64,000 bases of DNA from an uncultured Prevotella sp. (GTDB lineage Bacteria > Bacteroidota > Bacteroidia > Bacteroidales > Bacteroidaceae): NCBI GenBank assembly GCA_934196725.1, contig CAKPWR010000004.1:1-64000 (forward strand), written 5' to 3'. The notes beneath the pieces were generated by a model that made no database searches, was not told the DNA's origin, and saw nothing but the letters and a program-made list of their open reading frames with translations. Position 1 is the stretch's first letter; every line of letters starts with the position of its first letter. Shown here one piece after another: positions 44,184 to 52,110 of this stretch. Position numbers and translations under genes: made by a program.

Positions 44184-46887
44184 TTTCTTTATCTGTATTT
44201 ATAGTTTGGTCGGCTTGCGACTTAAATGTTTTGTATTCACGAATAGGAGCTTTATAATATGCCTCGATGCCTATTGAGCGGAAGTGTTTGATGGCGCATT
44301 CTATTCTAGCTACTTCGTGAGGTGAAAGTGCTTTGGTGTCTGTAATGTCGTTCGTTCCCTTTATCTCCACAACGAAGTAATACTCCCGCTTGTCGTTTGT
44401 GTCTTTTAATGATACTCGTTTCAATACCACTCCAAAGTCAGGATTATAAGAACCTATTGGGGTAGGAATCTTGTACCATGAAGGGAATTTCAGGAAGCAC
44501 ACGACATCTGAGTTTTCTTTGTCTGCGTCTGTTGCGAAATCTCGTTCGAGTGTACTATCATATAGAGTCTTGTCCCATACTCCATGATTAGGAGTAGAGA
44601 CGTAATTCTCACATCCGTCTTTTGTAAAGTCCTCAAAGTTGAAAGGAAAATGCTCATTGGTAGGTGAGTATTCTACGCATCTGGTTAACTCTTCCAACTG
44701 AATCTGCTTGATTTTGAATACTGCCTGTTCCATATATACAGGCGGATTCTTTAAGTATTGTTCTTTGTTGGTGATACCAAGTAGAATCTGCAGTACCGAA
44801 TTGTAGCATAAACCAGTCTTCTCGCTTAAATCTTCAAGTAAATCCTGTGGAGTAAAACGGCCATGCAATTTGTAATCTTCCGATCCGACGTATTCGCGAG
44901 ATAAATCTTCGATATTGTTCACTCTATAGCTTGCCACCTCCGCTTTATAATCACCGATACTTATCTCGCTCAGCGCTTCTATAGAACGGCGGATGATAGC
45001 ATCTTCATCGAAATGTACACGATAGGTTGTCTTCTTAGCAATGACATTCCAAAAACGGCGGAACATGCTATTAAAGGACTCGTCCTTTTTCAGAGTGAAT
45101 GTTACTCTGTTCTTGTGCATTCCTTTATGGGTATGCTTCAACTTGGCAGATACATCCTTGGTGCCGAAAGCCTTCTCATTCTCGTTCTGATAGCTGCGAG
45201 CGAAAGTTTCATAAGTTTCGTTTGGAACTACTGTGAGCTGGTTGATGATTTTATCATCCTGTGCATCTTCAGGGTCATAGATGCGCTGACCTTGTTGGTT
45301 CACGCAAATTCGAAGACCACGGCCTATCTCTTGTCTTTTTTTGTTTTCTGAGTAGCTTTCGTTGAGAGTAGCTATTCCGAACACATTTGGATTATCCCAT
45401 CCCACGCCAAGTGCTGAATGAGAGAATATAAACTCTATAGGACTATCGAATGACAATAGCAGTTGCTTGTTATGCAGTATCTGGTCGTAAATGTCCTTAT
45501 TGTCTTTATTGGTTCTCTCATTATCCGTGTATTCTCCTTGTGTGGTTTTGGCAAAGTAGAATCCCTGTACTGCCTTGATTTGTTCCTTTGAAGGAGATAC
45601 GCCATTATGAAACTCCGCATACACTTTGGTAAATTGCTCTTCGAATATATTCTTGATGACAGGATTGGTGGTGCTCATATAGTTTGCCACCCTATCTATG
45701 AATATGAGAGATAGATTCTTGATACCTTGTGGGCGTAAGCGAAGTCGGTTCTCAAAGTGGCGACGAATAAGCCATTCTAGTTGTAATGCCCAAATCTGTT
45801 CCTTATTGGCTGAAGAATTCCCTTGCGTAATACTTGTTCCGTTGGTAAACTCCACAGTCCACTTTCTTGTACTCATCTTCTTATAGATACGGCTGATAGT
45901 AAAGTCTGTATAGGAATCATTTCCTGATTTTACAGCCAGATTATCTCCTTTTTTAAGGAAATTCGAATCCTTGAACAGAAAGTTTTCCTTTGACTTATTG
46001 AATCTCCACAGTTTCAACTTAATCTTTGGTTCGCCTTTTGTTTCTTGCACATCGCTGATTTCTATTTTCAAGGTTGCTTCATCGTTTTTCTCCGTCACGG
46101 TGAGCACTTCTATCTTCTTGACAAGTCCAAGACGATAGCTATCGTTAGGTGTGAGTTGATAAAGCATGTTCATTTTTACAGCATGGGTTGCAGAATAACG
46201 AAACTTGAACAATGGATGCAACTTTGAAAGCCACTCCTTGGAATTGTCTGTGTCCATTCCCTCTTGTGGTTCATCCATAAAGATGATAGGATGGGTTCTG
46301 CCGACAGCTTCAATATGAGGTTTGTTATTAAACAAGTCTTCACGTACAGCTTGATTAAGAATCTTATCTTCAGAATTGAATGAAGCCATGGTCATTATCA
46401 TCAACTGAGGAGTTTCTGCAGTGATGAAGTCTCTTAGATAACTCAATTTAGAGCTATCGTAAACAAATGCATTCAGTGAGGCTTCGTATCTTTCTTCCAA
46501 TTGTTCCTTAAAGTTGTAGAAAGTATCTATAACCCCTTGTCTGATAGGAACAGACGGAACTAATACAATGAACTTTGTGAGTCCATATTCTTTGTATAGT
46601 TCGTATGCAGTTTGGATATAAGTAAGAGTCTTTCCTGTACCTGTTTCCATTTCGATGCATGCATCTTGCGATTCTTGCAGGTTTGCATTACTCTGGGAAA
46701 TATGGTTCTCTTCAATGATCCTTTGGATGTTGGCATACAATTCCTTCGGAGGCAATGAGCAATAGTTCGCCCTAATGTCTTCGTCTGTAGAATTGTCATA
46801 TGTATTCTTCTCCATACCTCTAAAGACTTCCACTACGCTATGAATGGCAATCTTTTGATGTTCTGGGTTTTCTAATCTAAATTGCAT
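44170..46887 (-). CDS. res: Type III restriction endonuclease subunit (Res)
   Basis: A 905-residue SF2 translocase/nuclease. Walker A is ETGTGKT at 81-87, the DEAD-box equivalent is DEPQ at 205-208, and the later helicase motifs include EIGRGLR. A C-terminal PD-(D/E)XK nuclease is marked by NPDFGVVL..YFVVEIKGTND. It cuts DNA when complexed with Mod. Start ATG 46887 (MQFRLENPEHQ) is preferred to the far upstream ATG at 47010 because the intervening residues are AT-rich and unlike the family. A TACCTTTG box at 47000-47007 would give a leader of about 105 nt. Operon order is res-mod-fic. Confidence 0.93.
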   Translation of the reverse strand: MQFRLENPEHQKIAIHSVVEVFRGMEKNTYDNSTDEDIRANYCSLPPKELYANIQRIIEENHISQSNANLQESQDACIEMETGTGKTLTYIQTAYELYKEYGLTKFIVLVPSVPIRQGVIDTFYNFKEQLEERYEASLNAFVYDSSKLSYLRDFITAETPQLMIMTMASFNSEDKILNQAVREDLFNNKPHIEAVGRTHPIIFMDEPQEGMDTDNSKEWLSKLHPLFKFRYSATHAVKMNMLYQLTPNDSYRLGLVKKIEVLTVTEKNDEATLKIEISDVQETKGEPKIKLKLWRFNKSKENFLFKDSNFLKKGDNLAVKSGNDSYTDFTISRIYKKMSTRKWTVEFTNGTSITQGNSSANKEQIWALQLEWLIRRHFENRLRLRPQGIKNLSLIFIDRVANYMSTTNPVIKNIFEEQFTKVYAEFHNGVSPSKEQIKAVQGFYFAKTTQGEYTDNERTNKDNKDIYDQILHNKQLLLSFDSPIEFIFSHSALGVGWDNPNVFGIATLNESYSENKKRQEIGRGLRICVNQQGQRIYDPEDAQDDKIINQLTVVPNETYETFARSYQNENEKAFGTKDVSAKLKHTHKGMHKNRVTFTLKKDESFNSMFRRFWNVIAKKTTYRVHFDEDAIIRRSIEALSEISIGDYKAEVASYRVNNIEDLSREYVGSEDYKLHGRFTPQDLLEDLSEKTGLCYNSVLQILLGITNKEQYLKNPPVYMEQAVFKIKQIQLEELTRCVEYSPTNEHFPFNFEDFTKDGCENYVSTPNHGVWDKTLYDSTLERDFATDADKENSDVVCFLKFPSWYKIPTPIGSYNPDFGVVLKRVSLKDTNDKREYYFVVEIKGTNDITDTKALSPHEVARIECAIKHFRSIGIEAYYKAPIREYKTFKSQADQTINTDKENGNI

Positions 46888-47186
46888 GAATCTTCGATGT
46901 TTTAATGATGTACTCACAATTGTCTTTGCGTGATATAAGCTTCTTTCTTTCTTGAATATATATATATAGAAAAATCGGCTCTTCTTTGCAAGTTTAGTGC
47001 AAAGGTACATTTTTTTTTGAATTATTTATCCAAAAATGACTTTTAATTCTAATTCAGACTATTTTTTTTGTATTTTAAGGCATAAATGCTTGTAATTTTC
47101 AATCTTTCTTCGTACCTTTGCCACTTGAAGGGTGAGGAATCTGATTTATAGAGGATTCGGAATCATCCGGAAGGTGGAAGAAAGTA
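46888..47186. promoter_or_regulatory. Divergent control region between res and the first TA cassette
   Basis: It holds a minus-strand TACCTTTG box (47000-47007) for res and a plus-strand promoter for the TA cassette (TTG 47090-47092, 20-bp spacer, TACCTTTG 47113-47120). The block CAATCTTTCTTCGTACCTTT beginning at 47100 recurs at 51229 and, with small changes, at 53844. Confidence 0.7.
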
Positions 47187-47213
47187 ATGTGGAACTTTAA
47201 AAGCGAAAGAAAT

Positions 47214-47486
47214 ATGGAGGAAAAGAAATATCATATCGAGGAATCGGAGATTGCTGGTGATAAGGTCTGTGAGCCATCGCCTGCTTATCGTTCATCAGTA
47301 TCATCAGCATCATCAGTATCATGGGATGAGGCTTATAACGCCGATTCCTATCCTATGGGACGCTCGTTGGAGCAGGTGATGGAGCATTGCTCAGAAATAG
47401 ACAAGCACTTGGATGACCCGAACTATGGAATGTCGTGGGAGGAATTTGATGCTCATTTACGTAAAACGATTCCAGGATGGTTATAA
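47214..47486 (+). CDS. Antitoxin of TA cassette 1
   Basis: A 90-residue acidic protein, MEEKKYHIEESEIAGDKVCE and onward. Residues 1-67 are nearly identical to the antitoxin of cassette 3, while the last 15 or so differ (WEEFDAHLRKTIPGWL). No DNA-binding domain is obvious, and the C-terminus likely wraps the toxin. An in-frame ATG at 47187 (MWNFKSERN) is possible, but the second cassette starts at the MEEKKYH position, so 47214 is preferred. A 9-nt TCATCAGTA repeat lies in the middle. It overlaps the toxin gene by 10 bp. Confidence 0.8.
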   Translation: MEEKKYHIEESEIAGDKVCEPSPAYRSSVSSASSVSWDEAYNADSYPMGRSLEQVMEHCSEIDKHLDDPNYGMSWEEFDAHLRKTIPGWL

Positions 47487-47815
47487 GACAGGATGAGGTC
47501 TTCATGCAAGAATTTCAGAAATGTCTTGTTTTTGCATTAGAAGAGTTTGGCAAGAAGACGGTTGGGAAAAGGCAAGAGCAGATGTCTCGTATCATGCATC
47601 GGTTGAAAATGATGCCTGAGAGTTATCCGTTTGTGCCTGAACTGCAGAAATGGAGAATGTATCGTGGTGCCATCATCATGAAGAACTTCAAGATTATCTA
47701 TTTCTATAATGAAGAGAAAGATATCATCTGGCTGGTGGATCTCTGGGATATGCGCCAAGACCCTCGTAAGCTGAACCTGCGAGCCAGGAGAATAGAAATA
47801 AAGGATTATCATTAG
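47477..47815 (+). CDS. RelE/ParE-family toxin of TA cassette 1
   Basis: A 112-residue toxin with the RelE/ParE fold pattern: helical N-terminal half (FALEEFGKKTVGKRQEQMSRIMHRL) and C-terminal beta strands (KWRMYRGAIIMKNFKIIYFY and DIIWLVDLWDMRQDP). From about residue 50 onward it is almost identical to toxin 3, whereas the N-terminal 45 residues differ. RelE-like members usually cut mRNA on the ribosome and ParE-like ones poison gyrase; which applies here is unknown. Translation is coupled to the antitoxin by a 10-bp overlap. Confidence 0.85.
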   Translation: MVIRQDEVFMQEFQKCLVFALEEFGKKTVGKRQEQMSRIMHRLKMMPESYPFVPELQKWRMYRGAIIMKNFKIIYFYNEEKDIIWLVDLWDMRQDPRKLNLRARRIEIKDYH

Positions 47816-47836
47816 AACTTTAAAAGTGAAAGAAAT

Positions 47837-48124
47837 ATGGAGGAAAAGAAATATCATATCGAGGAATCGAAGATAGCTGGGGATAAGGCTTGTGAGCCAT
47901 CACCTGCTTATGCAACTGTTGCATCAGAGCCTGTATCTCATCACGTGATTGATTCTGGGATAGAGCAGGAAGATGAAATTCCTGTTCTTAAAAATCATTT
48001 CAGTTACGAGGGGCTTATGGATAGTATCGATTATTGTGAAACCATAAAGGATGATCTTTCTAAATGGGAGTCTGTTGATGCCTTTAACGAACGTTTATAT
48101 GAGGAATTCCCATGGCTGAGATAG
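47837..48124 (+). CDS. Antitoxin of TA cassette 2
   Basis: A 95-residue acidic protein starting MEEKKYHIEESKIAGDKACE. Only the first 27 or so residues match cassettes 1 and 3. The remainder (NHFSYEGLMDSIDYCETIKD..FNERLYEEFPWLR) is its own. The upstream flank AGAACTTTAAAAGTGAAAG is the repeated cassette junction. It lies 21 bp after toxin 1 and overlaps toxin 2 by 13 bp. Confidence 0.8.
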   Translation: MEEKKYHIEESKIAGDKACEPSPAYATVASEPVSHHVIDSGIEQEDEIPVLKNHFSYEGLMDSIDYCETIKDDLSKWESVDAFNERLYEEFPWLR

Positions 48125-48435
48125 TTGTTCACAAGCTGTATGAAGAAAAGGAACGCCAGTATATTATCGATGCTTATGAGAATTTTGGTAAGAAAACAGC
48201 TCGAAGATGGAAAGAAGAACTGATGAAAATTCAGAACTTCCTGAAAAAATATCCTGAAGGTAAGCCCCCTTTTCTTGGTGCACCGAAGTTTAGCTATTTG
48301 CTTCGGGGTGCTAATTTTATGCGTAATTTCAAGTTGGTTTATTATTATGATGAATCCTTGGATATAGTGCATATTGTTGATATTTGGGATATGAGGCAGA
48401 ATCCAAAAAGACTCTCAGTCTCAAAATATAAATGA
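48112..48435 (+). CDS. RelE/ParE-family toxin of TA cassette 2
   Basis: A 107-residue toxin with the same fold pattern as toxins 1 and 3 but divergent throughout: YENFGKKTARRWKEELMKI, LLRGANFMRNFKLVYYY and DIVHIVDIWDMRQNPKRL. The shared IWDMRQ(D/N)P end suggests one family. It is coupled to antitoxin 2 by a 13-bp overlap and followed by another copy of the cassette junction that leads only to a dead antitoxin start. Confidence 0.85.
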   Translation: MAEIVVHKLYEEKERQYIIDAYENFGKKTARRWKEELMKIQNFLKKYPEGKPPFLGAPKFSYLLRGANFMRNFKLVYYYDESLDIVHIVDIWDMRQNPKRLSVSKYK

Positions 48436-48437
48436 TT

Positions 48438-48507
48438 ATGTAGAACTTTAAAAACGAAAGAAAAATAGAGGAAAAGAAATATCATATCGAGGAATCTAAA
48501 ATTGCAG
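48438..48507 (+). pseudogene. Dead 5' end of a further antitoxin gene
   Basis: GTAGAACTTTAAAAACGAAAG and a GAGGAAAAGAAATATCATAT stretch match the junction and first codons of the antitoxins. The ATG has become ATAG by a change at about 48470, and homology ends after about 18 codons at GCAGG. No toxin follows. The rest of 48508-48714 shows no gene. Confidence 0.75.
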
Positions 48508-48714
48508 GGGGACAGAATGAACCTTTGTGGTTTTATGACCTCATGTGACTGCTGCATCGGCAAAAGCGTCGCCCGGCATTATCGGATAAAAAGTAGTCGA
48601 GGCGAAGATGCCTACACTTTACTTCTGCAGCAATAAAGAAAGTGAATTAAAGAATTAATGAATTTATTTAAATTCAAGTTTGCCGGACATCCAAGCTTGT
48701 TGCTATTAAGAATT

Positions 48715-49935
48715 ATGAAGAGAACATTACTCGCTTCAGCTTTCGCAGTCGTAGCGCTGGCTGCCAGTGCACAGGTATCAGAAGTGGCCACGGTGAAGGG
48801 CGAAGGATTTGGTTTCATTCCAAAGAATTTGACTACCACTGGTGTCATCACTCCTTATTCAACCATCGGTATAGAGTATAATTGGGATGCCCTGCCACCT
48901 ACGGTAGGTTTTACGGTTTATGATGCTTCCTCTTTTAATGTGGAGAAAAGCTTCACTTACAGCCCTGAGGTATTTTTTATCAATTATACGCCTATGAAAG
49001 CTTTGGCCGACTTCACTACCAAGGAGGTTATAAATAAAGGTAATGAGGAGGCCTATTGGGGACAGGTTAATGGTGTATATGGTGAAGACGGTTTTGAGAC
49101 ACCGATTACGACAATGGATGAATTCAAGGCTGCTGTGGCTAAAATAATGGGTAATGATAAGGTAGAATTCTTTACTGATTACAGTGGAAAATTCGCTTTC
49201 CATTATGGCGACTGGCAAGAGTTTAATGGGTGGGCTGATAAGGATGTGCCCGAAGTTAGAGAGTGTTACTTTTATTATAATCCTGCTGACAATAAACTGC
49301 ATTTGGTAACTAATCAGTTGGTGACAGCAGAGATTGATACTTCTAATTTGACTTGGGTGAAGAATGATAACGATAAGAGTTCGGAGAGCGTAGTGGGGGA
49401 AAAAATCTGTCATGTAAAAATGTACGATTATGATACCAACTGTAATGAGAGTTCCAATCCCTACCTTACTCAAAATGTGTTTAACAATGATGATAAGTAT
49501 GAGTTCCTGGTGAAAACCTATAAACAGGTACCAGCTCCAGCTTCATCCTTGTACGAATCAACGAAAGGCATAAAAAACGGAAAGTTCATTCTTTGCAAGG
49601 ATGCACAGGATAAATACTATGAGTCTTATCTTGTAGTAAAGAATGAGGATGGAAAGGAACTGATTACCATTCCAAACGCTAGTTATAACGATATTTTTTG
49701 TGTGTATCGTGCCAACGGTAAGACTTATATCGAGAATAGTGAATATCTTAGAAATAGTAAAAATATACAATACGTAATCTATCAGCTCGACAAGACTGAT
49801 ACCGGCATCACAGAGCTTGCCCGCACCCAGGCGGTGAAGTCAGCCAAGACCTTCAATATGGCTGGCATGCTGGTAGGCAAGGATGCCAAGGGCTTGGTTA
49901 TCCAGCAGGGTGGCAAGAAATACTTTAACAAGTAG
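48715..49935 (+). CDS. Secreted protein of unknown function
   Basis: A 406-residue secreted protein. The signal peptide is MKRTLLASAFAVVALAASAQ. The mature part is beta-rich without recognised motifs (long stretches of aromatic and Asp/Asn residues). The last 40 residues (TFNMAGMLVGKDAKGLVIQQGGKKYFNK region) resemble the short Prevotella C-terminal motif of the form YNxxGxxV..KGLxIxxGKK, which often marks exported proteins. Start 48715 follows from the signal peptide. A degraded second copy of the C-terminal end follows the stop codon (see 49940-49978). Confidence 0.75.
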   Translation: MKRTLLASAFAVVALAASAQVSEVATVKGEGFGFIPKNLTTTGVITPYSTIGIEYNWDALPPTVGFTVYDASSFNVEKSFTYSPEVFFINYTPMKALADFTTKEVINKGNEEAYWGQVNGVYGEDGFETPITTMDEFKAAVAKIMGNDKVEFFTDYSGKFAFHYGDWQEFNGWADKDVPEVRECYFYYNPADNKLHLVTNQLVTAEIDTSNLTWVKNDNDKSSESVVGEKICHVKMYDYDTNCNESSNPYLTQNVFNNDDKYEFLVKTYKQVPAPASSLYESTKGIKNGKFILCKDAQDKYYESYLVVKNEDGKELITIPNASYNDIFCVYRANGKTYIENSEYLRNSKNIQYVIYQLDKTDTGITELARTQAVKSAKTFNMAGMLVGKDAKGLVIQQGGKKYFNK

Positions 49936-49978
49936 CATTGCTATCCTGCAGGGTGGGAAGAAAAATTTCGACAAGTAG
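49897..49978 (+). repeat. Tandem duplication of the C-terminal end of the secreted protein
   Basis: The segment encoding IQQGGKKYFNK-stop (from about 49900) is followed by a second, diverged copy encoding ILQGGKKNFDK-stop (to 49978), separated by the first stop codon. It suggests a past extension or slippage at the gene end. Confidence 0.65.
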
Positions 49979-50152
49979 CAAATCCCTCCGGTCCCCGGAG
50001 GGGCCAATTCTCAATAACCGCTGGTGGAATGACCGAAGGGAATGGAACCTGCGGATAAGCATATAGCAATAGAAATCGTCCCCAAAGGGGGCGAACCGGA
50101 GCAAGAATTGTTGTAGTTCGTCTTCTTTGGGGACGATTGGGTGTTATAATCT
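49979..50152. repeat. Palindrome-rich intergenic repeat
   Basis: CCTCCGGTCCCCGGAGG is a near-perfect palindrome at about 49985-50001. AATCGTCCCCAAAG (50074-50087) and CTTTGGGGACGATT (50125-50138) form a 14-bp inverted repeat enclosing about 37 bp. It has the style of a small non-autonomous repeat (REP/MITE-like). It lies between the secreted protein gene and the Fic relic. Confidence 0.65.
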
Positions 50153-51000
50153 AATAAGTTGCAAAATGGCATTTCTCGTTTCTGGTCCACCTTTTTGGTC
50201 CACCTTTTTGGTCCACCTTTTTATTTTCTGGTCCACCTTCTTCTCCGCCTTTTCCATCTTGTTATCTCTTTTCAGCTCCACTTTTATATCAGCTATTGCA
50301 ATATCTTCTTCCATTGATTTCCTGTATTCAAGAATCTCGTTTCTCAGGTTTTGCGTGTGCTCTTTCAGCATGAATTTCTGGAAGGGTGCCATTGCTTCTT
50401 TTTCTCTCGATTCATTGAGGGCTTCTATATACTGCGCCTTATCCTCTTTGATGATTTTAGCAGGCACCAGTCCGAACTCAAATTGCAGGTGGTTCATGAT
50501 GAGGCGCGACATTCTGCCGTTGCCATCCACCCATGGGTGAATAGTAACGAGAATGTTGTGGGCATCGAAGCTCAGCAGGTAGGCATCTATGGCGTTGGGG
50601 CTTTTGATGAGCGCTTCTCTTCGCTGGTTGATGTGGTTGCAGAGTTCTTCCAGTTTCATCGGAACTTTGCGGTAGTCCATGTAGGAGCGGCCGCCTGCTC
50701 CTGCCGTAACGCCAACAAGGCGCAGGTCACCCTTTGATGAGTCGAATTCGCCCATCAATGTACTGTAATGGCTGCCCGTATTTCTCATCACCAGGGCGGA
50801 GAGGTTCTTGAGCATTTCCACGGTGAATGGCTTATGTTCTCTTGCCCATCTGATGGATTGTTCGTAAGCTCTCTTCAGGTCGAGGTTCATGAGTTGTTCC
50901 ACCATCGGTTTGCCTTTAGCCGTGATGCCTTCGTCGAAGAGAAGTTGATTCTCTATCTCGGTTACGGTGGAGCCTTCGATGGCGGTGGAGTGGGTGATGA
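50153..51000 (-). pseudogene. Truncated duplicate of the Fic gene
   Basis: An approximately 848-bp segment that matches 41303-42150 at about 95% by eye. The copy lacks the first 30 or so codons and the C-terminal winged helix, and both ends stop abruptly (left at AAGTTGCAAAATGG, right at GTGGGTGATGA). The HPWVDGNGRMSR core is intact and a frame from an internal ATG (50902-50904) remains open, so a partial product is conceivable. The linker 13-mer is expanded to three units. Confidence 0.85.
50184..50237 (-). repeat. Expanded 13-bp repeat in the Fic relic
   Basis: Three tandem GGTCCACCTTTTT units (50184-50196, 50197-50209, 50210-50222), a 7-bp gap, and GGTCCACC again. The number differs from the intact Fic gene, showing that the tract changes in copy number. 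Confidence 0.82.
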
Positions 51001-51288
51001 CGTCTGTTTTTGTGGATGAAATAGATTTCGTATCTAGTTCGATGAAGTTCTACACTCAATAGTCCGACCAGACAATAATACAACAGAACTTCGGAGGATG
51101 AGAATGCGCCTAGCTATAGGCGTACCCCTTCCTTTCGTTTCTGTTGTTCTTTGCGTGGGATGATTATCCGCATAATCCGTTAAATTTCAGCGTTCTCTGC
51201 CATTTTCTAGCATTTTTCTTGCGAGTTCCAATCTTTCTTCGTACTTTTGCACCAATAAGCAATGTGGAACTTTAAAAGCGAAAGAAAT
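51001..51288. promoter_or_regulatory. Gap with promoter of TA cassette 3
   Basis: The gap contains a small CGCCTAGCTATAGGCG palindrome near 51108 and the TA promoter (TTG 51219-51221, 20-bp spacer, TACTTTTG 51242-51249) embedded in CAATCTTTCTTCGTACTTTT. The cassette junction GGAACTTTAAAAGCGAAAG follows at 51265. Confidence 0.7.
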
Positions 51289-51561
51289 ATGGAGGAAAAG
51301 AAATATCATATCGAGGAATCGGAGATTGCAGGTGATAAGGTCTGTGAGCCATCGCCTGCTTATCGTTCGGCAGCATCATCTGCATCATCCGTATCATGGG
51401 ATAAGGCTTACGACACCGATTCCTATCCTATGGGTCGCTCGCTGGAGCAGGTGATGGAACATTGCGCAGAAATAGACAAGCATTTGGATGACCCGAACTA
51501 TGGTCATCCTGTGGATGATTTGATTGCAAGATTAGAACAGAAGATTGCGCAATGGAGATAA
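51289..51561 (+). CDS. Antitoxin of TA cassette 3
   Basis: A 90-residue acidic protein nearly identical to antitoxin 1 up to DDPNYG, then with a different end (HPVDDLIARLEQKIAQWR). That end matches the relic at 39327-39382. An upstream in-frame ATG at 51262 is possible. It overlaps toxin 3 by 10 bp. The exchange of only the C-terminal segment suggests that this segment determines the toxin partner. Confidence 0.82.
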   Translation: MEEKKYHIEESEIAGDKVCEPSPAYRSAASSASSVSWDKAYDTDSYPMGRSLEQVMEHCAEIDKHLDDPNYGHPVDDLIARLEQKIAQWR

Positions 51562-51890
51562 AGACTGTTGATTTGTTTGATAGCGAATTTGACAAATGTG
51601 TAGATTACGCTTTGTTGGAATTCGGCAGAAAAACAGTCCGTAAATGGATTGATAGCTTGATTGGTATTAAACACCATTTGAGGCAGATGCCAGAACGCTA
51701 TCCGTTTGTGCCTGAACTGCAGAAATGGAGAAAGTATCGTGGTGCTATCATCATGAAGAACTTCAAGATTATCTATTTCTACAATGAAGAGAAAGATATC
51801 ATCTGGCTAGTGGATCTCTGGGATATGCGCCAAGACCCTCGTAAGCTGAACCTGCGAGCCAGGAGAATAGAAAGAAAGGATTATCATTAG
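51552..51890 (+). CDS. RelE/ParE-family toxin of TA cassette 3
   Basis: A 112-residue toxin. The N-terminal 45 residues (MEIKTVDLFDSEFDKCVDYALLEFG and onward) differ from toxin 1. From YPFVPELQKWR to the end the two differ at only two positions. The toxic surface (C-terminal strands) is thus shared while the antitoxin-contacting helices differ. The stop codon is followed by the cassette junction AGAACTTTAAA, which is interrupted by a palindromic element. Confidence 0.86.
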   Translation: MEIKTVDLFDSEFDKCVDYALLEFGRKTVRKWIDSLIGIKHHLRQMPERYPFVPELQKWRKYRGAIIMKNFKIIYFYNEEKDIIWLVDLWDMRQDPRKLNLRARRIERKDYH

Positions 51891-51897
51891 AACTTTA

Positions 51898-52105
51898 AAT
51901 CCGCTAGGCGTCCTGCCGGATTTGCAATCCGGCATAAAAAATGTTCGACCATTTAGGGCATTGCGGATTTGCAATCCGCCTCACCTGGATGGGTAAAAAA
52001 AGATTTGCAATCTTGCTTGCTGCGGATTGCAAATCCGCAGATCCTAAAGAGGTTAGGTCATTTTTCGACGACGGATTTCAAATCCGTCGAAGCGCCTAAC
52101 GGATT
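51898..52105. repeat. Nested palindromic element with terminal inverted repeats
   Basis: The ends AATCCGCTAGGCG (51898-51910) and CGCCTAACGGATT (52093-52105) are inverted repeats (12 of 13). Inside lie five palindromes built on GGATTTGCAATCC: 51915-51933, 51963-51979, 52000-52014, 52021-52039 and 52070-52088. No gene is present. It joins the TA cassette junction on one side and the stop of an AAA gene on the other. It is likely a MITE- or REP-like element. Confidence 0.78.
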
Positions 52106-52110
52106 GTGTT

